Positions 1 through 7,732 of a stretch of 64,000 nt of DNA are shown one piece after another; the first letter of the stretch is position 1, and each line of letters opens with the position of its first letter. This DNA comes from Paraburkholderia panacisoli. GTDB lineage: Bacteria; Pseudomonadota; Gammaproteobacteria; Burkholderiales; Burkholderiaceae. The stretch lies in assembly GCF_008369935.1 (NCBI RefSeq), contig NZ_VTUZ01000006.1:1-64000 (forward strand). The letters run 5' to 3'. The position numbers and the translations under genes are program-made. The notes beneath the pieces are model-generated. The model ran no database searches. It saw only the letters and a list, made by a program, of their open reading frames with translations, and was not told the origin of the DNA.

Positions 1-109
1 CCTTCAGACCCCGCCTCACGACGACGCCCTTGCGTTTCGCTAGTCCTTCACCACCATCAGGTTGGACAGGGGACTCGCACCCCCAAGCTGTTGTGCATGC
101 TCGGCGCAC
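1..109 (-). mobile_element. 5' end of a group II intron (class C-like), partial
   Basis: Read on the minus strand, the sequence starts GTGCG at position 109, the group II intron 5' boundary consensus. It continues with a short GGGG...CCCC hairpin around 68-83 and GGTGGTGAAGG and GTGAGGCGGG segments that resemble domain I of bacterial group II introns. It begins one base after the T-run of a rho-independent terminator, which is the usual target of class C introns. The rest, including any reverse transcriptase gene, lies left of the window. The family call is by eye from motif resemblance, so class C is an inference. Confidence 0.68.
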
Positions 110-110
110 C

Positions 111-171
111 AAAAAAAAGCCCGCCTATGTGGGCGGGCTGAATCCATATCAGAGGAGACATGGAGGAGACA
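111..171 (-). ncRNA. Predicted ~61-nt small RNA with two anti-SD CU-rich units
   Basis: A strong promoter (178-206) and a strong terminator (118-139 plus T-run 111-118) on the minus strand bracket about 60 nt with no plausible reading frame. The transcript would start near 171 and carry the unit TGTCTCCTC twice, 12 nt apart, in a probably single-stranded 5' part. These units are complementary to purine-rich ribosome binding sites such as GGAGACA. This architecture fits a short Hfq-type regulatory RNA. The start site is inferred from the -10 box. I do not recognise a named RNA. Confidence 0.6.
118..139 (-). terminator. Rho-independent terminator of the small RNA
   Basis: An 8-bp GC-rich stem (AGCCCGCC/GGCGGGCT) with a 6-nt loop is followed on the minus strand by eight T residues. 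The putative intron begins immediately after the T-run. Confidence 0.8.
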
Positions 172-177
172 AGACGA

Positions 178-206
178 ACTATAGCAAATAGTTTGGTGCG
201 TCGCAA
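178..206 (-). promoter_or_regulatory. Sigma-70 promoter of the small RNA
   Basis: The -35 box is TTGCGA (201-206) and the -10 box is TATAGT (178-183), with an exact 17-bp spacer. An imperfect palindrome AGGGT-TG-ACCCT (217-228) lies just upstream and could be an operator. Confidence 0.72.
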
Positions 207-230
207 CATACAAATTAGGGTTGACCCTCA

Positions 231-250
231 CTGTTGCTTACAAGCAACAG
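231..250. repeat. Inverted repeat downstream of the LysE gene
   Basis: CTGTTGCTT and AAGCAACAG are separated by 2 bases, giving an 8-bp stem with a 4-nt loop, 54 bases beyond the stop codon of the LysE gene. There is no T-run, so it is at best a weak terminator or an RNA 3' end structure. Confidence 0.35.
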
Positions 251-303
251 TGGCGCCGTCTCCTCCATTGGCCCCTTATTTCGGCCCTTCGCCGGCTGCT
301 CGC

Positions 304-939
304 CTAATGGCGCACCAGCGCCATCATCGCGCCGAAACCGACGAACACGCCGCCCGTCAGACGATTGAACATCCGCGCCACATTGCGGCTCTTCAACCGG
401 GCACCGATGCGCGTGCCAAAACCTGCGTACACCAGATACCAGCTCACCTCGATCACCGCGAAGGTGGCGACCAGCACGCCGAACTGCGGCAGCTTGGGCT
501 GCGCGGGATTGATGAATTGGGGCAGCAACGCGGCCGCGAACAGGATCGCCTTGGGGTTGCTGCCCGCCACCAGAAAGCCGTTGCGAAACAGCGCGAAGCG
601 CGAACGCGCGGGCCTGGTGGCGAGATCGTCAATGGTGTCGGCGCCGGATTCTTCAGGCGGGGCGCGCCATGCCTTGATACCCAGGTAGACGAGGTAAGCG
701 GCGCCGATCATGCGCAGCGCGTCGAACATGGCCGGCCACGCCGCGAGAAACACGCCGAGACCCGCCGCCGACACCGCCAGCATCAGCACCAGCGCCGACA
801 GGCAGCCTGCCATCGTCGCGCTGGAACGGCGCAAGCCGTGCTGGGCGCCGTGGGTCATCACGAGCAGCATGTTCGGACCGGGAATCGCGGACACGACGAA
901 GACAGTGGCAACGAACAGCCACCAGGTATGCAGAGTCAT
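304..939 (-). CDS. LysE/RhtB family amino-acid exporter
   Basis: A 211-residue inner-membrane protein of normal LysE/RhtB length. It has a hydrophobic N-terminal helix ending in the family PGPN motif (residues 20-23) and about six predicted membrane segments. The short linker after residue 90 is rich in Pro and Glu. The family exports amino acids, homoserine lactones or similar small metabolites by proton exchange; the substrate cannot be read from the sequence. It is transcribed alone, 110 bp downstream of a dehydrogenase gene on the same strand. Confidence 0.9.
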   Translation of the reverse strand: MTLHTWWLFVATVFVVSAIPGPNMLLVMTHGAQHGLRRSSATMAGCLSALVLMLAVSAAGLGVFLAAWPAMFDALRMIGAAYLVYLGIKAWRAPPEESGADTIDDLATRPARSRFALFRNGFLVAGSNPKAILFAAALLPQFINPAQPKLPQFGVLVATFAVIEVSWYLVYAGFGTRIGARLKSRNVARMFNRLTGGVFVGFGAMMALVRH

Positions 940-1049
940 TGTGGGATCGAAACGGGTTGGGTTCGGGCGGCTATTATGCCCGGCCTTTTGGGTTCGCGGC
1001 CGGGTGCTGCGGCCGACTCCAAACTCGACCCTGCCCCCTCCCGCATCCC

Positions 1050-1919
1050 TTACCGCCCAGCCCGCCGTGCAGCCACCTGCCCCAACACTGCGAAATCCTT
1101 CTCGCCGTCGCCGTGCGCCACCGCTTCGATCAAACTGTCGCGCACGACGCTGGCGATCGGCATCGGGGTCGTCACCGCGTCGGCTGCGGCCAGCGCGAGG
1201 CGCAGATCCTTCAGACCGAGACGCGCCTTGAACAGCGCCGGCTCGAAACGCTGCTCCGCGATCATCTTGCCGTAGCCCGAATAGACCGGCCCCGGGAACA
1301 GCCCGCTCGTGATGACATCAAGAAAATCCTGCATCGCGAGACCATGTCCCGTGACCAGCGAAGCCGCTTCGCCGAGCGTCTCGACGGCGGCGCCCAGCAT
1401 GAAATTCGCAGCGAGCTTCATCACGTTTGCCTGCTGCGGCAGCGAGCCGATGCGCCAGGTCTTCTGGCCGATCACGTCGAAAATCGGCTGAACCCGGTCG
1501 ATCGACTCGGCCGGCCCGCCCGCCACGATCGTCAGCTTGCCCGCGGCCGCCACATCGGGGCGCCCCATCACAGGCGCGGCGACGTAATGGATGCCGCGCG
1601 ACGCGTGCGCCGTCGCCAGTTCTTCGGCCAGTGCCACAGAGATCGTCGCCATGTTCACGTGGATCAGTCCGCGCGGGGCATGCTCCAGCAGCGACGCGGT
1701 GATGACTTCGCGCAGTGCGCTATCGTCGGCCAGCATCGAGAACACTGCGTCGCCCGCAAACGCTTCGGCCGGCGTGCCGACGACCCGCGCGCCGAGTTCG
1801 GCGAGCGGCTGCGCCCGTTCCGGCGAGCGGTTCCACACCCGCACCTGATGCCCGGCTTTCAAAATGTTTGCAACCATCGCGGCGCCCATCTCGCCGAGAC
1901 CGATAAAACCGATGTCCAT
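1050..1919 (-). CDS. NAD(P)-dependent beta-hydroxyacid dehydrogenase (3-hydroxyisobutyrate dehydrogenase family)
   Basis: 289 residues, typical for the family. The N-terminal Rossmann fold has GLGEMG at residues 7-12, and the helical C-terminal domain contains the catalytic-lysine segment NVMKLAANFML. The usual DAPVSGG substrate loop is altered to AAPVMGRP, so the substrate may be something other than 3-hydroxyisobutyrate, for example tartronate or succinic semialdehyde; this is inference. It is divergent from the Mut7-C gene across a 94-bp intergenic region that must hold both promoters. Confidence 0.88.
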   Translation of the reverse strand: MDIGFIGLGEMGAAMVANILKAGHQVRVWNRSPERAQPLAELGARVVGTPAEAFAGDAVFSMLADDSALREVITASLLEHAPRGLIHVNMATISVALAEELATAHASRGIHYVAAPVMGRPDVAAAGKLTIVAGGPAESIDRVQPIFDVIGQKTWRIGSLPQQANVMKLAANFMLGAAVETLGEAASLVTGHGLAMQDFLDVITSGLFPGPVYSGYGKMIAEQRFEPALFKARLGLKDLRLALAAADAVTTPMPIASVVRDSLIEAVAHGDGEKDFAVLGQVAARRAGR

Positions 1920-2013
1920 CTGTCGCTCCGTCTTCTAAAGAACTGGCAGTAAAGCACACCCATGCGACATGTGCAGGACAGCGCGCAACAAAACACGGTG
2001 CGATACTGGTGCG

Positions 2014-2769
2014 ATGGTCACCGCGACATTCCGTTTCTACGAGGAGCTGAACGATTTTCTCGCCCGGCCGCTGCGCCGGCGAGCGTTCAGTTACGCCTGC
2101 GCGGCCGATGCCACCGCCAAGCACATGATCGAGGCGCTGGGCGTGCCGCATACCGAGGTCGAGCTGATTCTGGTGAACGGCGAGTCGGTCGGTTTCAATC
2201 ACCCGTTGGCGGACGGCGATCGCGTCGCCGTCTATCCCAAGTTCGAAGCGCTCGACATTCAGCCGCTGTTGCGCGTGCGCGAACGGCCGCTGCGTGTGGT
2301 GCGTTTCATCGCCGATGCGCATCTTGGCGGACTTGCGCCGCTGCTGCGGCTCGCCGGCTTCGACACGCTTTACGACAACCACTTCCCCGACGCCGATATC
2401 GAAGCGCTCGCCGCAGCACAGCAGCGCATCGTGCTGACACGCGATCGCGAACTGTTGAAACGCCGCAGCATCACGCACGGTTGCTACGTCCGTACGCTGC
2501 GGCCGCGCGAGCAATTGCGCGAAGTGTTCGAACGGCTCGATCTGGCGGGCAGCGCGCAGCCGTTCCGTCTGTGTCTGATGTGCAATGCGCCGCTGCGGCG
2601 AATCGACAAGGAGGAAGTCGGCACCCGCGCGCCGGATGGCGTGCTCGAGCGTCATCACCAGTTCGTCACCTGCGACGTGTGCCGGCGCGTGTTCTGGGAA
2701 GGCACGCATTGGCAACGCATGCGCGCGCTGATGGACAGCGTGGCAGCCGCGCCGGACCGCTCCGGCTGA
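2014..2769 (+). CDS. Mut7-C RNase-domain protein with N-terminal ubiquitin-like domain
   Basis: About 251 residues from the ATG at 2014; an upstream in-frame ATG at 1969 adds a non-conserved leader. Residues 1-80 resemble the beta-grasp (ThiS-like) Mut7-C ubiquitin domain, including VNGESVGFNHPLADGDRVAVYP. The rest resembles the Mut7-C PIN-like nuclease, starting RFIADAHLGGLAPLLRLAGFD and ending in two cysteine pairs (CLMC and CDVC) that probably bind zinc. The family is predicted to act on RNA, but its biological role is not established. It is monocistronic or co-transcribed with the small gene that follows. Confidence 0.85.
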   Translation: MVTATFRFYEELNDFLARPLRRRAFSYACAADATAKHMIEALGVPHTEVELILVNGESVGFNHPLADGDRVAVYPKFEALDIQPLLRVRERPLRVVRFIADAHLGGLAPLLRLAGFDTLYDNHFPDADIEALAAAQQRIVLTRDRELLKRRSITHGCYVRTLRPREQLREVFERLDLAGSAQPFRLCLMCNAPLRRIDKEEVGTRAPDGVLERHHQFVTCDVCRRVFWEGTHWQRMRALMDSVAAAPDRSG

Positions 2770-2845
2770 GCGTCGCTCGCCGCTCGGATTGCCGCTGGCG
2801 CGACGCGTACAATGCGGGATTACTTATCTGGCAGAGGCCTTCCGT

Positions 2846-3124
2846 ATGGCGATGAAAAAAACCGACCTTGAAAAGAACAAGGCGCTCAAGCTGAACAACG
2901 CAATGAAACTGGCCACCGCGGATCGCTTCGGCAAAACCGCGGCCGCCGACCCGAAGCTCGATCGTCGCGAACAGCGCAAGCTCGATCAGGCGCAAGGCCT
3001 CGTCGCCTTCGCATGCAAGCTCAATATCGAACTGGTCGAAGAACTGAAAACGCGCGCCGCCTCGCACCCCGAAGGCATGACCGGACTGCTGAACGAAGTG
3101 ATCAAGCGTGGCCTCGCCGGCTGA
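2846..3124 (+). CDS. Small conserved hypothetical protein, possibly ribbon-helix-helix-like
   Basis: 92 residues from the ATG at 2846, very rich in Lys and charged residues in the first half. The C-terminal 45 residues (ACKLNIELVEELKTRA... LLNEVIKRGLAG) are predicted helical and look like the tail of small RHH-type DNA-binding proteins, but no decisive motif is present. The longer frame from 2789 is less likely because its extra residues look non-coding. A strong terminator follows 36 bases after the stop. Function unknown. Confidence 0.7.
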   Translation: MAMKKTDLEKNKALKLNNAMKLATADRFGKTAAADPKLDRREQRKLDQAQGLVAFACKLNIELVEELKTRAASHPEGMTGLLNEVIKRGLAG

Positions 3125-3160
3125 TCCGCGCGCCGCAAAAACCGCCGTTCCATGCAAAAA

Positions 3161-3187
3161 GGCCAGAGCTGATGCTCTGGCCTTTTT
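3161..3187. terminator. Rho-independent terminator
   Basis: A 9-bp stem GGCCAGAGC/GCTCTGGCC with a 4-nt TGAT loop is followed by five T on the plus strand and preceded by five A. It can therefore stop transcription from the small gene at 2846 and also from the minus-strand gene at 3284. Confidence 0.88.
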
Positions 3188-3283
3188 GCTGGCAACGCCT
3201 TGTTCCGCTCCCACGCCGCCCTGGCTGACTCGCGGCGAATGGCGACGAAGGGGAGCGGCTCGCCCGACGAATCGGGCGTCAGC

Positions 3284-3499
3284 TTAGTTTTGCGTGCCCT
3301 TGTCGTTCGTGCCAGCGGCCGAAGCTGCTGCCGAAACCGGAGCGCGCTTGCCGTGCGTCTTCAGCTGCTTGACGTGGTGCTTCTTCGGCGCGCTAGCTGC
3401 GGCGGCGGCCGGCGCTGCAGCGTCCGATGCCTGTGCGAAAGCTTGAACGGAGACCAGCGCGATCGATGCGGCTGCGAGCGAGACAATAACTTTTTTCAT
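3284..3499 (-). CDS. Small exported Ala/Lys-rich protein
   Basis: 71 residues. A classical signal peptide is visible (MKKVIVSLAAASIALVSVQA, cut near FAQA), leaving a mature peptide of about 47 residues made of an Ala/Pro stretch, a His/Lys basic patch (KKHHVKQLKTHGKR) and an Ala/Ser tail. It has no enzyme motif. GGGGAAC 8 bases upstream is the ribosome binding site. A 7-bp hairpin at 3261-3278 lies just past the stop but has no T-run. It is probably a small periplasmic protein of unknown role. Confidence 0.72.
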   Translation of the reverse strand: MKKVIVSLAAASIALVSVQAFAQASDAAAPAAAAASAPKKHHVKQLKTHGKRAPVSAAASAAGTNDKGTQN

Positions 3500-3723
3500 G
3501 TGTTGTTCCCCAAACCTGACGACTGAGTCAATGTGAATGAATAAACTGCATGGTAAAGCAGGCAGGGCTTGAGGCGCCTTCCCGCTCCCCGCGGGAGAGT
3601 ATTACCTAGCGTAGGCGGTTTGTCATGCGCAAAACTCGATATGTATTTTCCGGGAGACAGCTCCCTTTCGTCGTGCTTTCAATCATTAAGCATCCCGTAC
3701 TAGGGGCATTCCCTAGGTCGGCA

Positions 3724-4476
3724 TCAGACGAGATTGCGCAGCAGGCTGGCGGTTTCCTGCAAGGTGGGCAACACCCGCTGTAACGCGCCGCTCGCCGATT
3801 CCTGGCCGATCGGCATGCTAACGCTGATAGCCGCCACGACCGCACCATGCCGGTCGCGCAACGGCACCGCGACACCGCGCACGCCCAGTTCGAGTTGCTG
3901 ATCGGTGACCACGTAGCCGTTGCGGCGGATTTCGCCGAGCACTTCGCGCAGCCGTTCGACCGTCGCATAGGTATGCGGCGTGAACACCTTGATCGGATAG
4001 GACGCGAGCCATTGGTCGATGCTTTCCGGCGCTTGGAACGCAAGGAGCACCAGCCCCGCCGACGACAACGGCGCCGGCGCGCGCGAGCCGAGCACGAAGC
4101 CGACCGCCATCGCCCGATTGACGCCGTTGCGCGCCACGTACACCACATCGTGTTCGTCGAGGATCGCAACCAGCGCGGTCTCCTGCACGGTGGCGGTGAT
4201 GCGCTGAAGAAAGGGCTGTACGGTACGCGGCAGGCGTGCCGACTCCAGATATGACTGGCCGAGCCGTAACACGCGCGGCGCGAGCCAGAACAGCTTGCCG
4301 TCGGTATCCACGTAGCCGAGTTCGCGCAGCGTCAGCAGATAGCGGCGCGCAGCGGTGCGCGACAGGCCAGCGCGGGAGGCGACCATCGTCGGCGTCATGC
4401 GCGCGTGCTCTTCGTCGAATGCTTCGATGATCGCCAGCGCCTTCGCGGCGCCGGCGATCCAGTCTTTGTCGTCCAT
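3724..4476 (-). CDS. IclR family transcriptional regulator
   Basis: 250 residues. The N-terminal winged helix-turn-helix covers roughly residues 10-75 (ALAIIEAFDEEHARMTPTMV, then SRTAARRYLLTLRELGYV). The C-terminal IclR effector domain is present, ending LPTLQETASLLRNLV. It most resembles the PcaR/PcaU/PobR branch, which controls protocatechuate and other aromatic pathways, but no such catabolic gene is adjacent, so the regulon is unknown. It is divergent from the EamA gene across about 340 bp. Confidence 0.9.
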   Translation of the reverse strand: MDDKDWIAGAAKALAIIEAFDEEHARMTPTMVASRAGLSRTAARRYLLTLRELGYVDTDGKLFWLAPRVLRLGQSYLESARLPRTVQPFLQRITATVQETALVAILDEHDVVYVARNGVNRAMAVGFVLGSRAPAPLSSAGLVLLAFQAPESIDQWLASYPIKVFTPHTYATVERLREVLGEIRRNGYVVTDQQLELGVRGVAVPLRDRHGAVVAAISVSMPIGQESASGALQRVLPTLQETASLLRNLV

Positions 4477-4817
4477 TGCGTGTGTCTGAAAGTCGGCGGG
4501 CTCGGCGAGTTGGGGGCGTGGCCGGTGCGGGTGCGTGATGAACGCATGGCCGTTGCGCGATTATCGCGCGAAGCGCCCGATCTGCGACGAACGTCTGTTG
4601 GATTGCCCGGATCCAGCGCGATGGCATGGCGCCGCGATTCGCAGCGTGGTTGTGCCGACGGTGACCGGCTGCCCGCGTATCATGTTGCGATCCCAAACCG
4701 GTGGCCGAGCGCGTTCGAATCCGATCCGCCTCGTGCAGCACGCAGTACCGTCGCGTCGCACTGCTGGAAGCGCCTCGCGCGAACCATCGAACCATCGAAC
4801 CAGAAAATTCAAAGCCT
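4477..4817. other. Intergenic region between iclR-type and EamA genes
   Basis: 341 bp without a supported gene; the frames that cross it have no family signal. It contains a short tandem AACCATCG repeat near 4787-4804. It should carry both divergent promoters and any IclR operator, but I could not identify a convincing -35/-10 pair. Confidence 0.5.
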
Positions 4818-5747
4818 TTGAATCCCGATACCCGCCAACACCTGCGCGCCAATCTACTGATGCTGATTGCCGCGATGATCTGGGGCTCCGCATTCGTCGC
4901 GCAACGTTTGAGTCTCGCCACGATCGGGCCGTTTCTGTTCACCGGTCTGCGCTTCCTGCTCGGCGCACTCGTCGTGCTGACGATGATCGTCTGCGTGCGC
5001 CCCGCCGCGCTTGCCGAACTGTCGAAGCGTGAACCCGGCGGAGCACGTGAACTGCTTGGTGCCGGCGCGTTGCTCGGCGTGGTGCTGGCCGTATCGATCT
5101 CGTTGCAGCAGATCGGTTTGCAATACACGAAAGTCGCCAATGCCGGATTCATCAGTTCCCTCTACGTGGTCATCGTGCCGCTACTCGGCGTGCTATTCAG
5201 GCATCGCACGGGACTGGCGACCTGGCTCGGCGCATCGCTCGCGGCGGCCGGCATGTATTTTCTGAGCGTCGACGAACACTTTTCGATGCTCTACGGCGAC
5301 TGGTATCAGCTCGCCGGCGCACTCGTGATTTCCGTGCAGATGATGCTGGTGGGGCGCTTCGCGCTGCGGCACGACACGCTGATGCTGGCTCTCGTGCAAT
5401 TCGTGACGTGCGGGGTCGCGTGCCTCGCCGTGGGGCTCGTGATCGAACCCGTCAGTCTCGCCGTGCTGACGCGCGCGGCACCGACGATTTTGTACGGCGG
5501 GGCGCTGTCGGTCGGCGTCGCCTATACGATTCAGGTGGTCGCGCAAAGATACGCGGCGCCGTCGCATGCGGCGGTGATCTTCAGCATGGAAGGCGTGTTC
5601 GCCGCGCTGGCGGGGTGGCTGGTGCTCGACGAAACGCTGACCGCGCGCTCGCTGTTCGGATGCGCGCTGATGCTGGCGGGTTTGATCGTGTGTCAGGTGA
5701 TGCCGGGCTGGCGACGCGGACGCGAGCGCGTGTCCCACGCGTCGTGA
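4818..5747 (+). CDS. EamA family (DMT superfamily) transporter
   Basis: 309 residues from a TTG at 4818; no ATG fits before the first membrane segment except one at 4701, which would add a 39-residue Arg-rich leader. Ten hydrophobic segments are arranged as two EamA repeats. The first starts LLMLIAAMIWGSAFVAQR, and the second carries the EGVFAALAGWLVLDETL signature. The family exports metabolites or amino acids across the inner membrane; the substrate is unknown. Confidence 0.88.
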   Translation: MNPDTRQHLRANLLMLIAAMIWGSAFVAQRLSLATIGPFLFTGLRFLLGALVVLTMIVCVRPAALAELSKREPGGARELLGAGALLGVVLAVSISLQQIGLQYTKVANAGFISSLYVVIVPLLGVLFRHRTGLATWLGASLAAAGMYFLSVDEHFSMLYGDWYQLAGALVISVQMMLVGRFALRHDTLMLALVQFVTCGVACLAVGLVIEPVSLAVLTRAAPTILYGGALSVGVAYTIQVVAQRYAAPSHAAVIFSMEGVFAALAGWLVLDETLTARSLFGCALMLAGLIVCQVMPGWRRGRERVSHAS

Positions 5748-5821
5748 CTCCGTAGTCCATCGTCCCCGTTCTCTACCGGTGCGCGCGAATGGTCCGCGCG
5801 TCGTTCGGCTGCCTCTGCGCG

Positions 5822-6094
5822 CTACGCCGCGCGCGGGTAAGCAAAGAAACTCGGCGTACGCGGACTACTGGGGGTATCGGCGGTTGGCGGAAACACGCAC
5901 CAGCAACCGTCGTCGTGGCGAAAGAAGAACAAGCTCCGTGAACCTGTCCCGATGGACGAAGTCTCGACGCGCACATAGCGCCGGCCCCCTTGTCGGGTGC
6001 GGCTGAATGCGGTGACGTGCAGCGCATCGGACGGCGCTGGCGCGAGCCACTTTTCAACCAGAAAGCGCAGCGACTGCTCGCTCGCGGCTCTCAT
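5822..6094 (-). CDS. Small unknown protein, second gene of a coupled pair
   Basis: 90 residues. The core is well formed: SLRFLVEKWLAP, then RRYVRVE and LFFFRHDDGCWCVFPP, suggesting a compact beta-rich domain, followed by a low-complexity Pro/Ser tail. Its ATG overlaps the stop of the upstream small gene as ATGA (6091-6094), so it is probably translationally coupled. I do not recognise a named family. The alternative frames here are weaker. Confidence 0.62.
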   Translation of the reverse strand: MRAASEQSLRFLVEKWLAPAPSDALHVTAFSRTRQGGRRYVRVETSSIGTGSRSLFFFRHDDGCWCVFPPTADTPSSPRTPSFFAYPRAA

Positions 6095-6297
6095 GATTCG
6101 CTCCGGAACGGCTTGTGCTGCTGCGTGTCGCGCGTGGACTCGGTGTCGTCGTCACCGTCGGCGGCTTCCGCTTCACTTTCAGCGGAAGCGAGCGCAATCG
6201 CCCGATTGGTAGCCGCTGCCCGCAACGTGCTGCAATGGGTCGCGTGCCGGATATCCGAGAGAAGCCGGACAAGCTGTCGTGCTGATCTGCGTTTCAT
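6091..6297 (-). CDS. Small unknown protein, first gene of a coupled pair
   Basis: 68 residues from the ATG at 6297, which has GGGGG about 5 bases upstream. The N-terminal half is basic and helical (MKRRSARQLVRLLSDIRHA, Ala-rich helix), and the C-terminal half is acidic (ESEAEAADGDDD) and Ser/Thr/Gln-rich. Longer frames starting at 6417 or 6547 in the region add implausible residues. It lies directly downstream of the DnaA-box-rich stretch. Function unknown; a small nucleic-acid-binding role is only a guess from its charge. Confidence 0.55.
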   Translation of the reverse strand: MKRRSARQLVRLLSDIRHATHCSTLRAAATNRAIALASAESEAEAADGDDDTESTRDTQQHKPFRSES

Positions 6298-6869
6298 ACA
6301 TCCCCCGCACTGCACCAATAACTTCAGAAAACACTTTAACTCTATGCCTGGATCGGGCGTTGCTGAAATGGTTTTGACAAAATAGCAACAGTTGCGCTTG
6401 CAAAAAGAGAGACGCAATCTTTGTACCTTCCAGCTTCAATGTGCGCGTGCGGCGGCGAGCGGTCTGTGCGCTGGCGAGCGCTTCGCGCATTGTGAAGTCA
6501 CCGCGAACAGCCTGTGGAAAACTGTTTTGGAGCGCCGAGTTATCCACATTTATCTCTGGATAACTTCGGGATAGCGTAGGGCACAGCCTGTGTGCGGAAT
6601 CTTGATAAAACTGGACGCGGAGAACGCCGGTTCAAAGTTATCCCAGCTTTGTAGTTTTTCTACAGATTCGTTCCGCAGGGTTATGGATTTCGCATGGTGT
6701 TGATGCGATGGAACATTTGGGAGTTATCCACAGAACGGGTTAACCCTTGTTAACTACTACTACATATGTATACATCTGAAGTAAAAGACATAGGATAAGT
6801 GCCGCTCCGCGCTGAGATTACAGGCTGATCAGCACTTGATCAGCCGTAAACCCAACTTCGCAAGACACA
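6298..6869. other. Gene-free region with DnaA-box-like sites and AT-rich patch
   Basis: No supported gene. TTATCCACA occurs exactly at 6540-6548 and 6724-6732. TTTTCCACA lies on the other strand at 6513-6521, and TTATCCAGA on the other strand at 6555-6563 forms an inverted pair with the 6540 site. TTATCCCAG occurs near 6639. An AT-rich patch of about 50 bp with GTTAACTACTACTAC and CATATGTATAC lies at 6750-6800. This resembles a DnaA-binding or replication-origin-type region. The chromosomal dnaA gene is not in the window. Confidence 0.55.
6823..6845. repeat. Hairpin downstream of the DUF2242 gene
   Basis: A 9-bp perfect stem GGCTGATCA/TGATCAGCC with a GCACT loop lies 25 bases past the stop of the minus-strand gene. 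It lacks a T-run, so it is a possible terminator or mRNA 3' stabiliser. Confidence 0.45.
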
Positions 6870-7559
6870 TCACGGCGCTACACCGGCTCCGCTTGCCGGC
6901 TGGACGGCGGCAGCCGCCTGATTGATCGCATCCGGTACGCTGGGCACGAGCGCCGGCGTGGTCACTTCCACCGGCCCAGGCAACAGCCGCGTTTCGATGC
7001 GATTGCTGGCGACCGGCTGCGTACGCACAACGGTTTGCAAGTAATGATCGACCAGCCCGAAGAAACGGTCGTAGAACTTGCCCGACGGAATCGTCTCGCT
7101 CGAGATCTTGACCATCGCGTCGCTATTCGAGCGGATCGGCAGCGAGAGCGAGCCCAGCACGCTGAGCCCAACACTTGCCGATGTATCGCTTTTCTTCAGC
7201 GCGAAGCCGTTCTGCACGGCATTGACGTAAACGATGCTCGTATCGCTCGCCTCTTCGCCCGGCGTGCACACCACATGAAATTCAACGACGACGTGGGTAT
7301 CGCCGGTCGGCTGGAAATTCTTGGTTCCGTCGACGGTGTCCGGGCGCAGCATCGTCGTCAGGTAGCCTTGGCTCAACAATGCGCGGCGCGCGGCTTCGCA
7401 GCTATCCGTGGTGCTCGAATTGAAATTGCGTGCGTAAGGGCTTGCGCCTGTTTCGAACAATTCCTGCTGGAATTTCGGCTGCGGCGTGCTGCTGCACGCG
7501 GCGAGGGTCAGCAGCCCGAACAGGGCTGCGGTCGTGGTTCTGGAAAACGAGTTCAACAT
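6870..7559 (-). CDS. DUF2242 family outer-membrane lipoprotein
   Basis: 229 residues from the ATG at 7559 (an upstream in-frame ATG at 7646 would hide the signal). The signal peptide ends in the lipobox LTLAACSS, so the protein is probably acylated on Cys. The body matches the DUF2242 pattern: FETGASPYARNF, then SCEAARRALLSQGY and GEEASDTSIVYVNAVQ. It ends in an Ala/Pro tail. The family has no established biochemical function; an envelope location is well supported. Confidence 0.8.
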   Translation of the reverse strand: MLNSFSRTTTAALFGLLTLAACSSTPQPKFQQELFETGASPYARNFNSSTTDSCEAARRALLSQGYLTTMLRPDTVDGTKNFQPTGDTHVVVEFHVVCTPGEEASDTSIVYVNAVQNGFALKKSDTSASVGLSVLGSLSLPIRSNSDAMVKISSETIPSGKFYDRFFGLVDHYLQTVVRTQPVASNRIETRLLPGPVEVTTPALVPSVPDAINQAAAAVQPASGAGVAP

Positions 7560-7732
7560 GGTCGATCGCAAGGGGCGCTGCGGGAGCGCGAATGGAAATG
7601 CATTGTAGAGCGGGCGGCCAGGTGTGCGTAGAAAGCACGCAGCCAACCCCTTACGCGATATGACGAGCGATTACCGCAGCGAAAACATCGCCACCGGCAA
7701 AAAGAAGGAAAACGCGCAAGCCCGCGCCGCGT

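Noticed and set aside
160-1275. Long plus-strand frame over the LysE and dehydrogenase genes
   Set aside because: Antisense to two clear genes; Arg/His/Gln-rich composition typical of GC-rich shadow frames; no family signal.
6179-6547. 122-residue minus-strand frame across the DnaA-box region
   Set aside because: No binding site, no coding character, overlaps the better supported 68-residue gene in another frame.
6513-6800. Main chromosomal origin oriC
   Set aside because: No dnaA, dnaN, rnpA or parAB nearby; only a handful of boxes.
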